Assembly (NCBI GenBank): GCA_900752275.1
Contig: CAADUS010000191.1
Location: forward strand, 1 to 11,911
Source: an uncultured Collinsella sp.
GTDB taxonomy: Bacteria; Actinomycetota; Coriobacteriia; Coriobacteriales; Coriobacteriaceae
Reading direction: 5' to 3'
Length of the DNA stretch: 11,911 nt
Shown: positions 1-6,659 of the stretch, in pieces
Layout of the letters: every line of letters begins with the position of its first letter
Numbering within the stretch: position 1 is the first letter of the stretch
Notes under the pieces: model-generated
Told to the model about the DNA's origin: nothing
What the model saw: only the letters and a program-made list of their open reading frames with translations
The model's database searches: none
Position numbers and translations under genes: made by a program

Positions 1-497
1 CCGACATCTATGGGAACCCCACCGGCCGCTTTGGCGGGGGCGGCCCCATGGGTGACACGGGCCTGACCGGCCGCAAGATCATCGTCGACACCTATGGCGG
101 CTACGGCCGTCACGGCGGCGGCGCCTTTAGCGGCAAGGACTGCACCAAGGTCGACCGCTCCGCCGCATATGCCGCGCGCTGGGTCGCCAAGAACGTGGTG
201 GCCGCCGGCCTGGCCGACCGGTGCGAGGTCGAGCTGGCCTACGCCATCGGCGTGTCCAAGCCGCTGTCTATCATGGTCGACACCTTTGGCACCGCACATG
301 TTGCCGAGGACAAGATCGTCGAGGCCGTGGAGAAGACCTTCGACCTGCGCCCGGGCGCCATCATCCGCGACCTGGACCTGCGTCGTCCCATCTACGAGAA
401 GACGGCAGCCTACGGTCACTTTGGCCGCGAAGACCCCGACTTCACCTGGGAAAAGACCGACCGAGTCGAACAACTCAAAGCAGCCTGTGGTCTGTAA
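1..497 (+). CDS. metK: S-adenosylmethionine synthetase (methionine adenosyltransferase), C-terminal part, 5' end outside window
   Basis: The enzyme makes S-adenosylmethionine from methionine and ATP in the cytoplasm, releasing phosphate and pyrophosphate. The reading frame is already open at base 3, so the gene begins upstream of the window and about 164 C-terminal codons are visible. Seen directly are the family hallmarks NPTGRF, GPMGDTGLTGRKIIVDTYGG, HGGGAFSGKD (the glycine-rich family signature), KVDRSAAYAARWVAKN, FDLRPGAIIRDL and TAAYGHFGRED. These run in the order expected for the central and C-terminal domains. The first in-frame ATG (base 48) lies inside a conserved block and is not the start. 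One small oddity: the segment after NPTGRF reads GGGGP, where the family usually has two hydrophobic residues before GGP. A strong hairpin terminator follows 38 bases after the stop. Family assignment is essentially certain. Confidence 0.97.
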   Translation, partial: DIYGNPTGRFGGGGPMGDTGLTGRKIIVDTYGGYGRHGGGAFSGKDCTKVDRSAAYAARWVAKNVVAAGLADRCEVELAYAIGVSKPLSIMVDTFGTAHVAEDKIVEAVEKTFDLRPGAIIRDLDLRRPIYEKTAAYGHFGREDPDFTWEKTDRVEQLKAACGL

Positions 498-534
498 GCC
501 AGCGACAAAAGCCGCAGCCAAATAGAAACGCACC

Positions 535-570
535 AAAAAGAGGTACCGGAACAACCGGTACCTCTTTTTT
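535..570 (+). terminator. Rho-independent terminator after metK, possibly bidirectional
   Basis: A 15-bp perfect stem (535-549 pairs with 555-569) encloses a 5-base loop (AACAA). It starts with an A run and ends with a run of six Ts. The A/T symmetry means it could stop transcription from either side, but the neighbouring gene on the right is also on the plus strand, so its main job is probably to end the metK transcript. Confidence 0.88.
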
Positions 571-631
571 ATTAACCGGTAGTGAAGATGAGTCGAGATG
601 GGACACAGGATAGGTCTCCAGCTAATGAATT

Positions 632-662
632 TTGCAGCACGCGCGCGTCTACCATGTATCCT
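632..662 (+). promoter_or_regulatory. Weak candidate promoter for the serine dehydratase leader
   Basis: A TTGCAG box (632-637) and a TATCCT box (657-662) are separated by 19 bases. A slightly different -10 (TGTATC, 655-660) would give 17 bases. Neither box is close to consensus. The support is positional: transcription from here would start almost exactly at the base of the large hairpin at 665-786. This is a guess. Confidence 0.22.
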
Positions 663-664
663 AA

Positions 665-786
665 GTTCCGAGGGCTTTAGTATTTGGTCGGTCGCGAGTT
701 CCGCACGAGCCGGAGAGCACTTAATGTGCTCTCCGTGCGAGTCAGGACTGTCCGAGCAGGCGACCAAATACTAAAGCCCTCGGAAC
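665..786 (+). promoter_or_regulatory. Large stem-loop leader element upstream of serine dehydratase (unassigned structured RNA candidate)
   Basis: Bases 665-690 and 761-786 are perfect reverse complements (26 bp). Inside lies a second perfect 10-bp hairpin (711-720 with 726-735, loop TTAAT). It can be extended by 702-705 pairing with 736-739 across a 5-base bulge. The remaining right-hand interior (740-760) contains a GGAC/GTCC mini-palindrome. As RNA this would be a very stable 122-base structure ending 56 bases before the dehydratase start. It may be a cis-regulatory leader, a processed small RNA or an attenuator. No T run follows it, so it is not a simple terminator. I see no target-site duplication, which argues against a miniature transposon. 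I cannot assign it to a known riboswitch class by eye. The structure is seen; the function is unknown. Confidence 0.6.
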
Positions 787-803
787 GGCGGGACAAAGGA
801 TGG

Positions 804-821
804 GCCGCCCCCCGGGGCGGC
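804..821 (+). promoter_or_regulatory. GC-rich hairpin just upstream of the sdaA ribosome binding site
   Basis: GCCGCCC (804-810) pairs with GGGCGGC (815-821) around a 4-base loop. It ends 9 bases before the AAAGGAG ribosome site (831-837). There is no T run, so it does not look like an intrinsic terminator. It may help keep the ribosome site open or closed together with the larger upstream structure. Role inferred only. Confidence 0.4.
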
Positions 822-842
822 GAGCCACGGAAAGGAGCAGCC

Positions 843-2450
843 ATGGGAGGCAAGCCGCAAACACTAGCTACGACCTCGGCATTCGAGATCTTGGGTCCCG
901 TCATGGTCGGCCCCAGCTCGTCACACACCGCCGGCGCCCTGCGGTGCGCCCAGGTTGCCGCCAGTCTGCTGGAAGGCCGCATCGCCAAGGTCACCTTTGG
1001 CCTGTGGAACTCCTTCGCCCACACCTACCGCGGCCACGGCACCGATCGCGCGCTCGTAGCGGGCATCTTGGGCCTCGATACCGACGACGAGAACATCAAG
1101 CAGGCCTTTGACCTCGCGCGCGAGCAGGGCCTCGACTTTCACTTCGACATCAAGGGTGACGACGCCTCCATCCACCCCAACACCGTCGATATCGAGATGG
1201 TCGACGACACGGGCTCTACGGCGCAGGTCCGCGGCGAGAGTCTCGGCGGCGGCAAGATGCGCATCAGCCGCATCAACGGCGTCGGCGTCGACATCTCGGG
1301 CATGTATTCCACGCTGTTTGTGGCGCACCAGGACGTCCCCGGCGTGCTCGCCGCGCTCACGAACCTGCTTGCCTACGCACACGTGAACATCGCCTTCTGC
1401 CGCACCTACCGCACCGAAGTGGGAGGCCAGGCCTATTCCGTCTTTGAGACCGACGGCGCCCCCGACGACACCGTCGTCCCCATGCTGCGCAAGCTCGACA
1501 ATGTCGATTACGCCACGTTTATCGAGCTCCCGGGCTCGGCCTCGTCGCTCTCCCCCGGCGTCTCGACCAAGGAGATCTTTGACGACGGCGAGCAGCTGCT
1601 CGATGCGTGCGCCGAGCTCGGTTTGAATATCGGCGCCGTCATGGCCCTGCGCGAGGCGCGTCTGACCGGCGAGGCCCATGCTATCGCAGCCATGCGCCGC
1701 GTGCTAAACGTCATGCGCGAGGAGACCACGGCCCCCATCGCCAATCCGCAGCGATCGCTCGGCAGACTTATCGGCGGCGAGGCCAAACTCGTCGATGCCA
1801 CCGGCCGCAATGATTTGAGCACAAGCCTAATGGGCACCGTTCAGACCGATGCCGTAGCCCGCGCAATGGCCGTGCTCGAGCGCTCCGCCACCATGGGTGT
1901 AATTGTCGCCGCCCCCACGGCCGGCTCCGCGGGCGTCGTCCCCGGCTGCGTGCTGGCGCTCGCCGATCACCTCCAGCTCGACGACGAGCAGGTCATGGAT
2001 GCCCTCTACTGCGCCGCCGCCATCGGACTCAACCTCACCACGAGCGCCTGCGTCGCCGGCGCCGAGGGCGGATGCCAGGCCGAGGTTGGAAGCGCTGCCG
2101 CCATGGCCGCCGCCGCGCTGGTCCAGATGATGGGCGGTACGCCCGGGCAAGCGCTCGACGCCAGCTCCATCGCGCTGAGCAACCTGTTGGGCCTCGTTTG
2201 CGACCCTGTCGGCGGCCTTGTCGAGGTGCCCTGCCAAAACCGCAACGCCATCGGCGTGGCCGCGGCCTTTAGCTCGGCGCAGCTCGCCCTCGCCGGCATC
2301 AAAAGCCTGGTGCCGTTTGACCAGATGGCACACGTGATGCTCTCGGTGGGCCACGCCCTGCCTGCCACGTTGCGCGAGACGGCCAAGGGCGGCATCGCGC
2401 AGGCTCCGGCAGCGCTTTCGGCGTGCGCGAAATGCGGAATATGCGGTTAG
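843..2450 (+). CDS. sdaA: L-serine dehydratase (L-serine ammonia-lyase), fused beta-ACT-alpha, iron-sulfur dependent
   Basis: This enzyme deaminates L-serine to pyruvate and ammonia with a [4Fe-4S] cluster instead of PLP. The ATG at 843 is chosen because AAAGGAG (831-837) sits 5 bases upstream. A longer reading from a TTG at 684 would run through the leader hairpin. The protein is 535 residues with three parts: a beta domain (about 1-150, with the GPSSSHTAG motif near 23-31), an ACT-like domain (about 154-225) and the alpha catalytic domain (about 230-535). Cluster-ligand candidates are Cys411 (GAEGGCQAE), Cys453 (CDPVGG) and Cys464 (VPCQNRN). Their 42- and 11-residue spacing equals that recalled for the Legionella enzyme. 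The C-terminus ends CAKCGICG, where Legionella has a fourth, tail-provided cysteine ligand. Many Gram-positive bacteria split the beta and alpha parts into two genes. The gene is monocistronic and is preceded by the structured leader at 665-786. Confidence 0.94.
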   Translation: MGGKPQTLATTSAFEILGPVMVGPSSSHTAGALRCAQVAASLLEGRIAKVTFGLWNSFAHTYRGHGTDRALVAGILGLDTDDENIKQAFDLAREQGLDFHFDIKGDDASIHPNTVDIEMVDDTGSTAQVRGESLGGGKMRISRINGVGVDISGMYSTLFVAHQDVPGVLAALTNLLAYAHVNIAFCRTYRTEVGGQAYSVFETDGAPDDTVVPMLRKLDNVDYATFIELPGSASSLSPGVSTKEIFDDGEQLLDACAELGLNIGAVMALREARLTGEAHAIAAMRRVLNVMREETTAPIANPQRSLGRLIGGEAKLVDATGRNDLSTSLMGTVQTDAVARAMAVLERSATMGVIVAAPTAGSAGVVPGCVLALADHLQLDDEQVMDALYCAAAIGLNLTTSACVAGAEGGCQAEVGSAAAMAAAALVQMMGGTPGQALDASSIALSNLLGLVCDPVGGLVEVPCQNRNAIGVAAAFSSAQLALAGIKSLVPFDQMAHVMLSVGHALPATLRETAKGGIAQAPAALSACAKCGICG

Positions 2451-2467
2451 CGAGCAAAAGCGAACGA

Positions 2468-2491
2468 TAGGTGGGACATATGTCCCACCTA
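2468..2491. terminator. 24-bp perfect palindrome after sdaA, probable terminator
   Basis: The sequence from TAGGTGGGACAT to its exact reverse complement forms a perfect palindrome starting 18 bases after the sdaA stop. It is followed by AATCTTTATC, a weak T-rich tail. Position and stability fit a terminator for sdaA. The perfect symmetry and lack of a clean T run leave room for a protein-binding site controlling the downstream gene, whose -10 box lies about 47 bases further on. Confidence 0.5.
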
Positions 2492-2512
2492 ATCTTTATC
2501 GCCACCGTTTTC

Positions 2513-2543
2513 GTAACACAAGCAACTGCGTAATCGCTATAAT
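2513..2543 (+). promoter_or_regulatory. Promoter for the L,D-transpeptidase gene
   Basis: A perfect TATAAT -10 box lies at 2538-2543, 57 bases before the ATG. The -35 is weak: GTAACA (2513-2518, 19-base spacer) or AACACA (2515-2520, 17-base spacer). The -10 is convincing; the -35 is not. Confidence 0.5.
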
Positions 2544-2600
2544 TCAAGCCCAGTCAAAACACGATGAGCCGCAAGGCGAAACTCGAAGGAAATATACACG

Positions 2601-4334
2601 ATGTCGCAAAACGACCGCACCCAACTGATCCCCGACCCGCAACAGCCTAGCAGGCATGCCGGTGGTGTCCAGTCGCCGCGTCCGATTGCACCGAACCACA
2701 GCAGGCAGCGCGGTGCTTCAAACGCCTCTCAGCGCCCGGGTCAGCAGCATCAGCAGCATCAACGACTCCAGCAGCACGCTGTAAACAGCAACACGCGCAG
2801 ACAGGCGACCTCGCACTCACGCGCCAATCGCAACAACACTCAAAAATCGGGCGGCAGCAATAAGCTTGGCGGAAAGACGACTCTCTTTGTGGTCTTGGGC
2901 CTCGTCGCCATTGTCTACATCGTAGGCGTCGTGGCGTTCTCGCAGGTCGCATACCCCAACACCACGATTGCCGGCGTGGACATCTCGTTCTCAAACGCTT
3001 CGTCAGCCGCCACTAAGGTTAACTCGGCATGGAAGCACTACAAGCTCACCGTGTCGGGCGACGACTTTAGCTGGACCTACCAACCCAAATCCGATGAGCC
3101 CATCGTCGACGGCGAAACTCCCGCAAAAGAGATTATCAGTCACAATGAAGCCTTTATGTGGCCGGCCCGCCTTGTCGAGTCGTTAAGCGGCAAAACCAAG
3201 ACCGCCGTCGCCACCAATGAGGTCAACCTCGATCAAGACGTCGACCTGTCCATGCTCTCCAATGCCTTTGATCAAAAGCAGTTCGAAGAGGACCTGGGCG
3301 CCGCCATCGATGCCTTTAACGAAGGTCGTTCCGGCACCTTTGAGGCCTCGAGCTCCTATGACGAGCAAGCTGGCAAGTTCACCGTGGAGAAGGCCCGCTC
3401 CAACGAAAAGCTCAGCCGCAAGCACGTGATCAAATATGCCGAGCTTGAGCTCGCATCGCTGGCCGAATCCGTCGATATCACCAAGATCGGCAACGACGCC
3501 TACGAGCCCCTCAACGGCACGCTCACCAACGACCAGATTCAAGCCGCATGCGATGCAGCCAACAACTTCCTGGGCGTCAACGTGAGCCTCAAGCTTAACG
3601 GCGATGAAGTCGGCAAGGTCGACGGCAGCTCAGTGCTGCAGTGGATCAGCTTTGCTGATCCGGCCAATCCCACGCTCGATACCTCACAGATCAGTAGCTG
3701 GGCCGCAGAGCTCGCCAACAGCTTTAACACCGTAGGAACCACGCGCTGGTGGACACGGGCCGACGGTAAGGAGTGCGCCGTCGAGGGCGGCGACTTTGGC
3801 TGGTCCATTGACAGCAAAACGCTCGCCAAGCAGGTAGAAGACGCCATAAACAACAAGCAGACGGGCGACATCGAAATTTCGTATTCCAAGAAGGCTGATA
3901 CCTTCACCGCAAAGGGCGAACCCGACTGGAAGGCCTACATCGACGTCGATCTTTCCGAACAATATGCCCGCTACTATGACGAAAATGGTTCCATCGTCTG
4001 GGAAGCACACTTCATCTCGGGACTGCCGGGTGAGCATGCCACACCCGAAGGCGTATGGCAGATCAACAGCAACAGTGGCGGAACAACGCTTATCGGCAAA
4101 AAGGACCCCGAAACCGGCGAGCCAGAATACGAATCCAAGGTCGACTACTGGATGCCCTTTGAGGGCAACATGGTGGGTCTCCATGATGCCTCCTGGCAGA
4201 ACGATGCAAGTTTTGATAACCCCAACTCCTACAAGTGGTGCGGCAGCCACGGCTGCATTAATTTGCGGCCGAGCGATGCCAAAGCGCTGCACGAGTGCAT
4301 CAAAGTCGGTCTGTGCGTGGTCGTGCACTCATAG
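2601..4334 (+). CDS. Membrane-anchored L,D-transpeptidase (YkuD domain) with peptidoglycan-binding region
   Basis: The C-terminal YkuD domain (about 440-577) forms 3-3 crosslinks in peptidoglycan or attaches proteins to it, outside the membrane. It carries the catalytic motif SHGCINL with nucleophile Cys552 and His550, plus the upstream conserved His528 (GLHDASW). The start is the ATG at 2601, with AAGGA (2586-2590) 10 bases upstream. Residues 1-93 form a cytoplasmic tail that is very rich in Gln, His, Asn, Ser and Arg. A single membrane segment follows at about 94-115. The long middle (about 118-435) shows two successive regions resembling the PG_binding_4 repeats commonly found before YkuD in Gram-positive enzymes. 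Because the substrate-binding domains face outward, the long polar tail must lie in the cytosol, which is unusual for this enzyme class. The family is sure; the exact cellular role is not. It stands alone between probable hairpin terminators. Confidence 0.92.
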   Translation: MSQNDRTQLIPDPQQPSRHAGGVQSPRPIAPNHSRQRGASNASQRPGQQHQQHQRLQQHAVNSNTRRQATSHSRANRNNTQKSGGSNKLGGKTTLFVVLGLVAIVYIVGVVAFSQVAYPNTTIAGVDISFSNASSAATKVNSAWKHYKLTVSGDDFSWTYQPKSDEPIVDGETPAKEIISHNEAFMWPARLVESLSGKTKTAVATNEVNLDQDVDLSMLSNAFDQKQFEEDLGAAIDAFNEGRSGTFEASSSYDEQAGKFTVEKARSNEKLSRKHVIKYAELELASLAESVDITKIGNDAYEPLNGTLTNDQIQAACDAANNFLGVNVSLKLNGDEVGKVDGSSVLQWISFADPANPTLDTSQISSWAAELANSFNTVGTTRWWTRADGKECAVEGGDFGWSIDSKTLAKQVEDAINNKQTGDIEISYSKKADTFTAKGEPDWKAYIDVDLSEQYARYYDENGSIVWEAHFISGLPGEHATPEGVWQINSNSGGTTLIGKKDPETGEPEYESKVDYWMPFEGNMVGLHDASWQNDASFDNPNSYKWCGSHGCINLRPSDAKALHECIKVGLCVVVHS

Positions 4335-4399
4335 CGCATCACACGCGACACAATAAAGTCCAACTCCATCTACCTTTCAATGCTGAAAGAAACATGCCC

Positions 4400-4427
4400 A
4401 TACGCCCGCCCCAACCGGCGGGCGTAT
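4400..4427 (+). terminator. Hairpin after the L,D-transpeptidase gene, probable terminator
   Basis: ATACGCCCGCC (4400-4410) pairs perfectly with GGCGGGCGTAT (4417-4427) around a 6-base loop. The tail TATACTTAT is only moderately T-rich. It starts 66 bases after the transpeptidase stop and would separate that gene from the efflux operon. A smaller CTTTCA/TGAAAG hairpin lies just upstream at 4374-4389. I see no convincing promoter for the next operon between here and 4474. Confidence 0.5.
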
Positions 4428-4448
4428 ATACTTATCGCGGTATGTTCT

Positions 4449-4468
4449 ATAAAGGAGACATAAAGGAG
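4449..4468 (+). promoter_or_regulatory. Tandem Shine-Dalgarno sites before the MacA-like gene
   Basis: The 9-base sequence ATAAAGGAG occurs twice, at 4449-4457 and 4460-4468, eleven bases apart. The second copy is 5 bases from the ATG at 4474 and sets the start. The first copy has no start codon at a suitable distance and may act as a ribosome standby site or be a chance duplication. Confidence 0.6.
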
Positions 4469-4473
4469 CCGCT

Positions 4474-5886
4474 ATGACAAAAGTCCCCACCATCACTCCG
4501 GGTCCCGACGATACCGGGCATGCGCCGGAAGGCGCCACCGAAACCCTGCCGGTTATCACAAGCGCCCCCACGGCACAGCAAAACGACAACAAGCAAGGTA
4601 ACGCCGGGATATCCGACGATGAGGCCTACGCAAAGCTCAAGACCAAGCGTGCCGAACGGCGACACAAAAAGCTCGTCCGCCGCGGAATTGCGGCCGGCAT
4701 CGTGGGCGCTATTGTGCTCATCGCCGTTGTTGTGACTTTAGTCGTCAACGCAATGCCGGCTGGTACCAGCGGGCCGGTGACCGACATGGTCATGGAAGGT
4801 ACCTTTACCACGACCGTCGAGGCAAAAGGGCAGCTCAAGCCTATTTAGGCCTCGGTCGTCTCCCCTTCTGTCGACGGTACGGTGGCACAGATCAACGTGC
4901 AGGCCGGTCAAAACATCAACGAAGGCGACGTGCTCATGACGATCAAAAACGATGAGCTCGATAACGCCGTTGCCGAGGCGAAGCGCGCGGTCGCGGCTGC
5001 CCAGGAAGACCTGAAAAACGCGCAGGCGGCGCTCGCCGCCGCACAGGCAGCACCGACATTGGATGCTGACGGAGCAACCGCCCCGACGGATACAACCGAC
5101 AACGCCAGCGCCGTCTCGAGCGCACAGCGCAATCTTGCCTCGGCTCAGGCAACCCTTGACCAGGCTAACGCCAAGGCGGCCGAACGCACCGTAAAGGCCC
5201 CCAGCTCGGGCAGCATCGTCGAGCTCAACGCCAAAGTGGGCGCCACGGTGACCGGAGGCATGGTCATGGGCGAAGGCGACACGAGCGGCGGCAAGCAGTG
5301 CATGCAGATCGCCGACCTCTCCAAGATTAAGGTGACGGTTCAGGTGGGCGAAAAGGACATCGCCAAGATCGCCGTAGGCCAGAGCGCCAACGTTACCTAT
5401 CCCGCGTTTCCCGATATCGTGAGTCAGGGCACCGTCACGGCTATCGCGTCGGTGGCAAACTCCGACGCCGCCAACGGTGGTGGCGGCAGCGTGACCTTTA
5501 ACGTCGGCATCCTCATCGAGGCACCCGACAGCCGCCTTAAGCCCGGTATGACCGCCGAGGTCTCAGTGGTGACCGAACAGCTTGATGAGGTGGTCATGGT
5601 GCCCACCATGGCGCTGATGACCGAGGATGGCGAGCACTATTACGTCAATCTGGCTACTGATGACGAAGGCAAGGAAACGCGCCGCGTGAAGGTGACCGTC
5701 GTGACGCAAAACGACAACGACGCCGTGGTCGGCAAGACACAGGTCAAGCGCGACGACCAGGGCAACGAGATCAACCCCGACGTGCCGGTTACCAAGCTGC
5801 GCGATGGCGACACTATCGTTATGGATACCGGCGCGGGCATGACGGCAGACGGCGGCGACGGACTGCCCGTCGACGAGGGCATGTAA
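4474..5886 (+). pseudogene. MacA/HlyD-type membrane fusion protein of an ABC exporter, interrupted by in-frame TAG
   Basis: Proteins of this kind link an ABC exporter to the outside of the membrane and control its ATPase. From the ATG at 4474 one frame runs to 5886, broken only by TAG at 4846-4848 (codon 125). Before it lie a polar cytoplasmic stretch (1-70), a membrane segment (about 71-92) and the start of the first lipoyl-like half (GQLKPI). After it the frame continues without shift: SVDGTVAQINVQAGQNINEGD, an Ala/Gln-rich coiled-coil hairpin (about 165-240), the second lipoyl half (VKAPSSGSIVELNAKVGA), and beta-barrel and membrane-proximal domains. The stop splits the lipoyl domain, so neither piece should work. 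A GTG at 4882 could restart the frame but has no ribosome site and would lack the membrane segment. Possible explanations are a CAG-to-TAG mutation, a sequencing error or amber readthrough. The terminal TAA overlaps the next start by one base. Confidence 0.85.
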
Positions 5887-6659
5887 TGCGCCCCGTCATC
5901 GACATCCGCAACGTGCATCGTATCTTTGAGAGCGAAGCCGGTTGCGCCCACATCCTGCACAACGTGAGCCTGGCGGTAGACCCCGGTGAGTTCGTCGCCA
6001 TCACCGGCCCCTCGGGCTCGGGCAAGTCGACGCTCATGAACATCCTGGGTTGCCTGGACAAACCGACCGCGGGTGACTATTACCTGCAGGGGCTCAATAT
6101 CGCCGAACTCGACGATGATGAGCTCACCGAGGTGCGTGCGTTGAGCATCGGCTTTGTCTTCCAGAGCTTCAACCTGCTGCCGCGCCTATCGGTTATCGAA
6201 AACGTCATGTTGCCGTTGTCCTACACCAATGTGCCGTGCAGCCAGCGCGAGATGCGCGCCGTACACGCACTGCAAGCTGTCACGCTTCCGGTCGACCATT
6301 GGGACCACCGCATATCAGAACTCTCGGGTGGACAGATGCAGCGCGTCGCCATCGCGCGCGCCCTCGTCAACGATCCGCCCATCATCTTGGCCGACGAACC
6401 CACGGGAAACCTAGACTCGGCAACCGGGGCACTCGTCATGGAAACATTCCACAAGCTCCAAGAACGAGGCAAGACCATCGTGCTCATCACGCACGACCCG
6501 GGCATTGCCGCCGAGGCCGACCGGGCCGTAACCATTCGCGACGGACGTATCCATGACGGCGCATATATCGCGCATGCACCGAACAATCTACGTTGCGCCG
6601 TCAACGAGCTACCCGCGATTTGCGCACCTTCTACACCGCCGAAAGGAGCAGAGGCATGA
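5886..6659 (+). CDS. ABC transporter ATP-binding protein, MacB/LolD-type
   Basis: This is the ATPase that powers the MacB-type permease encoded next to it; it acts on the cytoplasmic face of the membrane. Every ABC motif is intact in the 257 residues: Walker A GPSGSGKST (41-49), Q-loop Gln93 in FVFQSFNLLPRLS, signature LSGGQ (146-150), Walker B IILADEP with catalytic Glu171, D-loop GNLDS, and switch His203 (LITHD). After the core ends near residue 226 there is a roughly 30-residue tail of no recognised type. The ATG overlaps the upstream stop as TAATG, with GAGGG (5875-5879) as a modest ribosome site 6 bases away, so translation is probably coupled to the membrane fusion gene. The early stop in that gene could therefore lower expression here. 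The substrate cannot be read from sequence; peptides, antibiotics or lipids are typical for this family. Confidence 0.93.
   Translation: MRPVIDIRNVHRIFESEAGCAHILHNVSLAVDPGEFVAITGPSGSGKSTLMNILGCLDKPTAGDYYLQGLNIAELDDDELTEVRALSIGFVFQSFNLLPRLSVIENVMLPLSYTNVPCSQREMRAVHALQAVTLPVDHWDHRISELSGGQMQRVAIARALVNDPPIILADEPTGNLDSATGALVMETFHKLQERGKTIVLITHDPGIAAEADRAVTIRDGRIHDGAYIAHAPNNLRCAVNELPAICAPSTPPKGAEA

Noticed and set aside
665..786. Reading the inverted repeat as a miniature transposable element
   Set aside because: No matching target-site duplication flanks the two arms, and there is no second copy in the window. It is kept as an unassigned structured element until a genome search is done.
684..842. 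N-terminal extension of the serine dehydratase from a TTG at 684
   Set aside because: The frame is open, but it runs through the large hairpin. The residues do not resemble the family, and a strong ribosome site sits just before the ATG at 843.
921..1679. Long minus-strand open frame opposite the serine dehydratase
   Set aside because: It is a shadow frame typical of GC-rich genes, with low-complexity Val, Asp, Ala and Gly and no ribosome site or motif.
3684..4328. Minus-strand open frame opposite the L,D-transpeptidase
   Set aside because: It lies wholly within the antisense of a well-supported gene and has no independent start signals or domain.
4295..4477. Small open frame between the transpeptidase and the efflux operon
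   Set aside because: It starts inside the transpeptidase gene in another frame, spans the terminator hairpin, and has no ribosome site or recognisable product.
4846..4848. Programmed recoding (pyrrolysine or other TAG insertion)
   Set aside because: Membrane fusion proteins are not known to use it, and no recoding structure or supporting gene is visible here. Mutation or error is simpler.
4882..5886. A separate 334-residue gene starting at GTG 4882
   Set aside because: It is the continuation of the MacA-like frame after the TAG. It has no ribosome site and begins inside a lipoyl-like domain.
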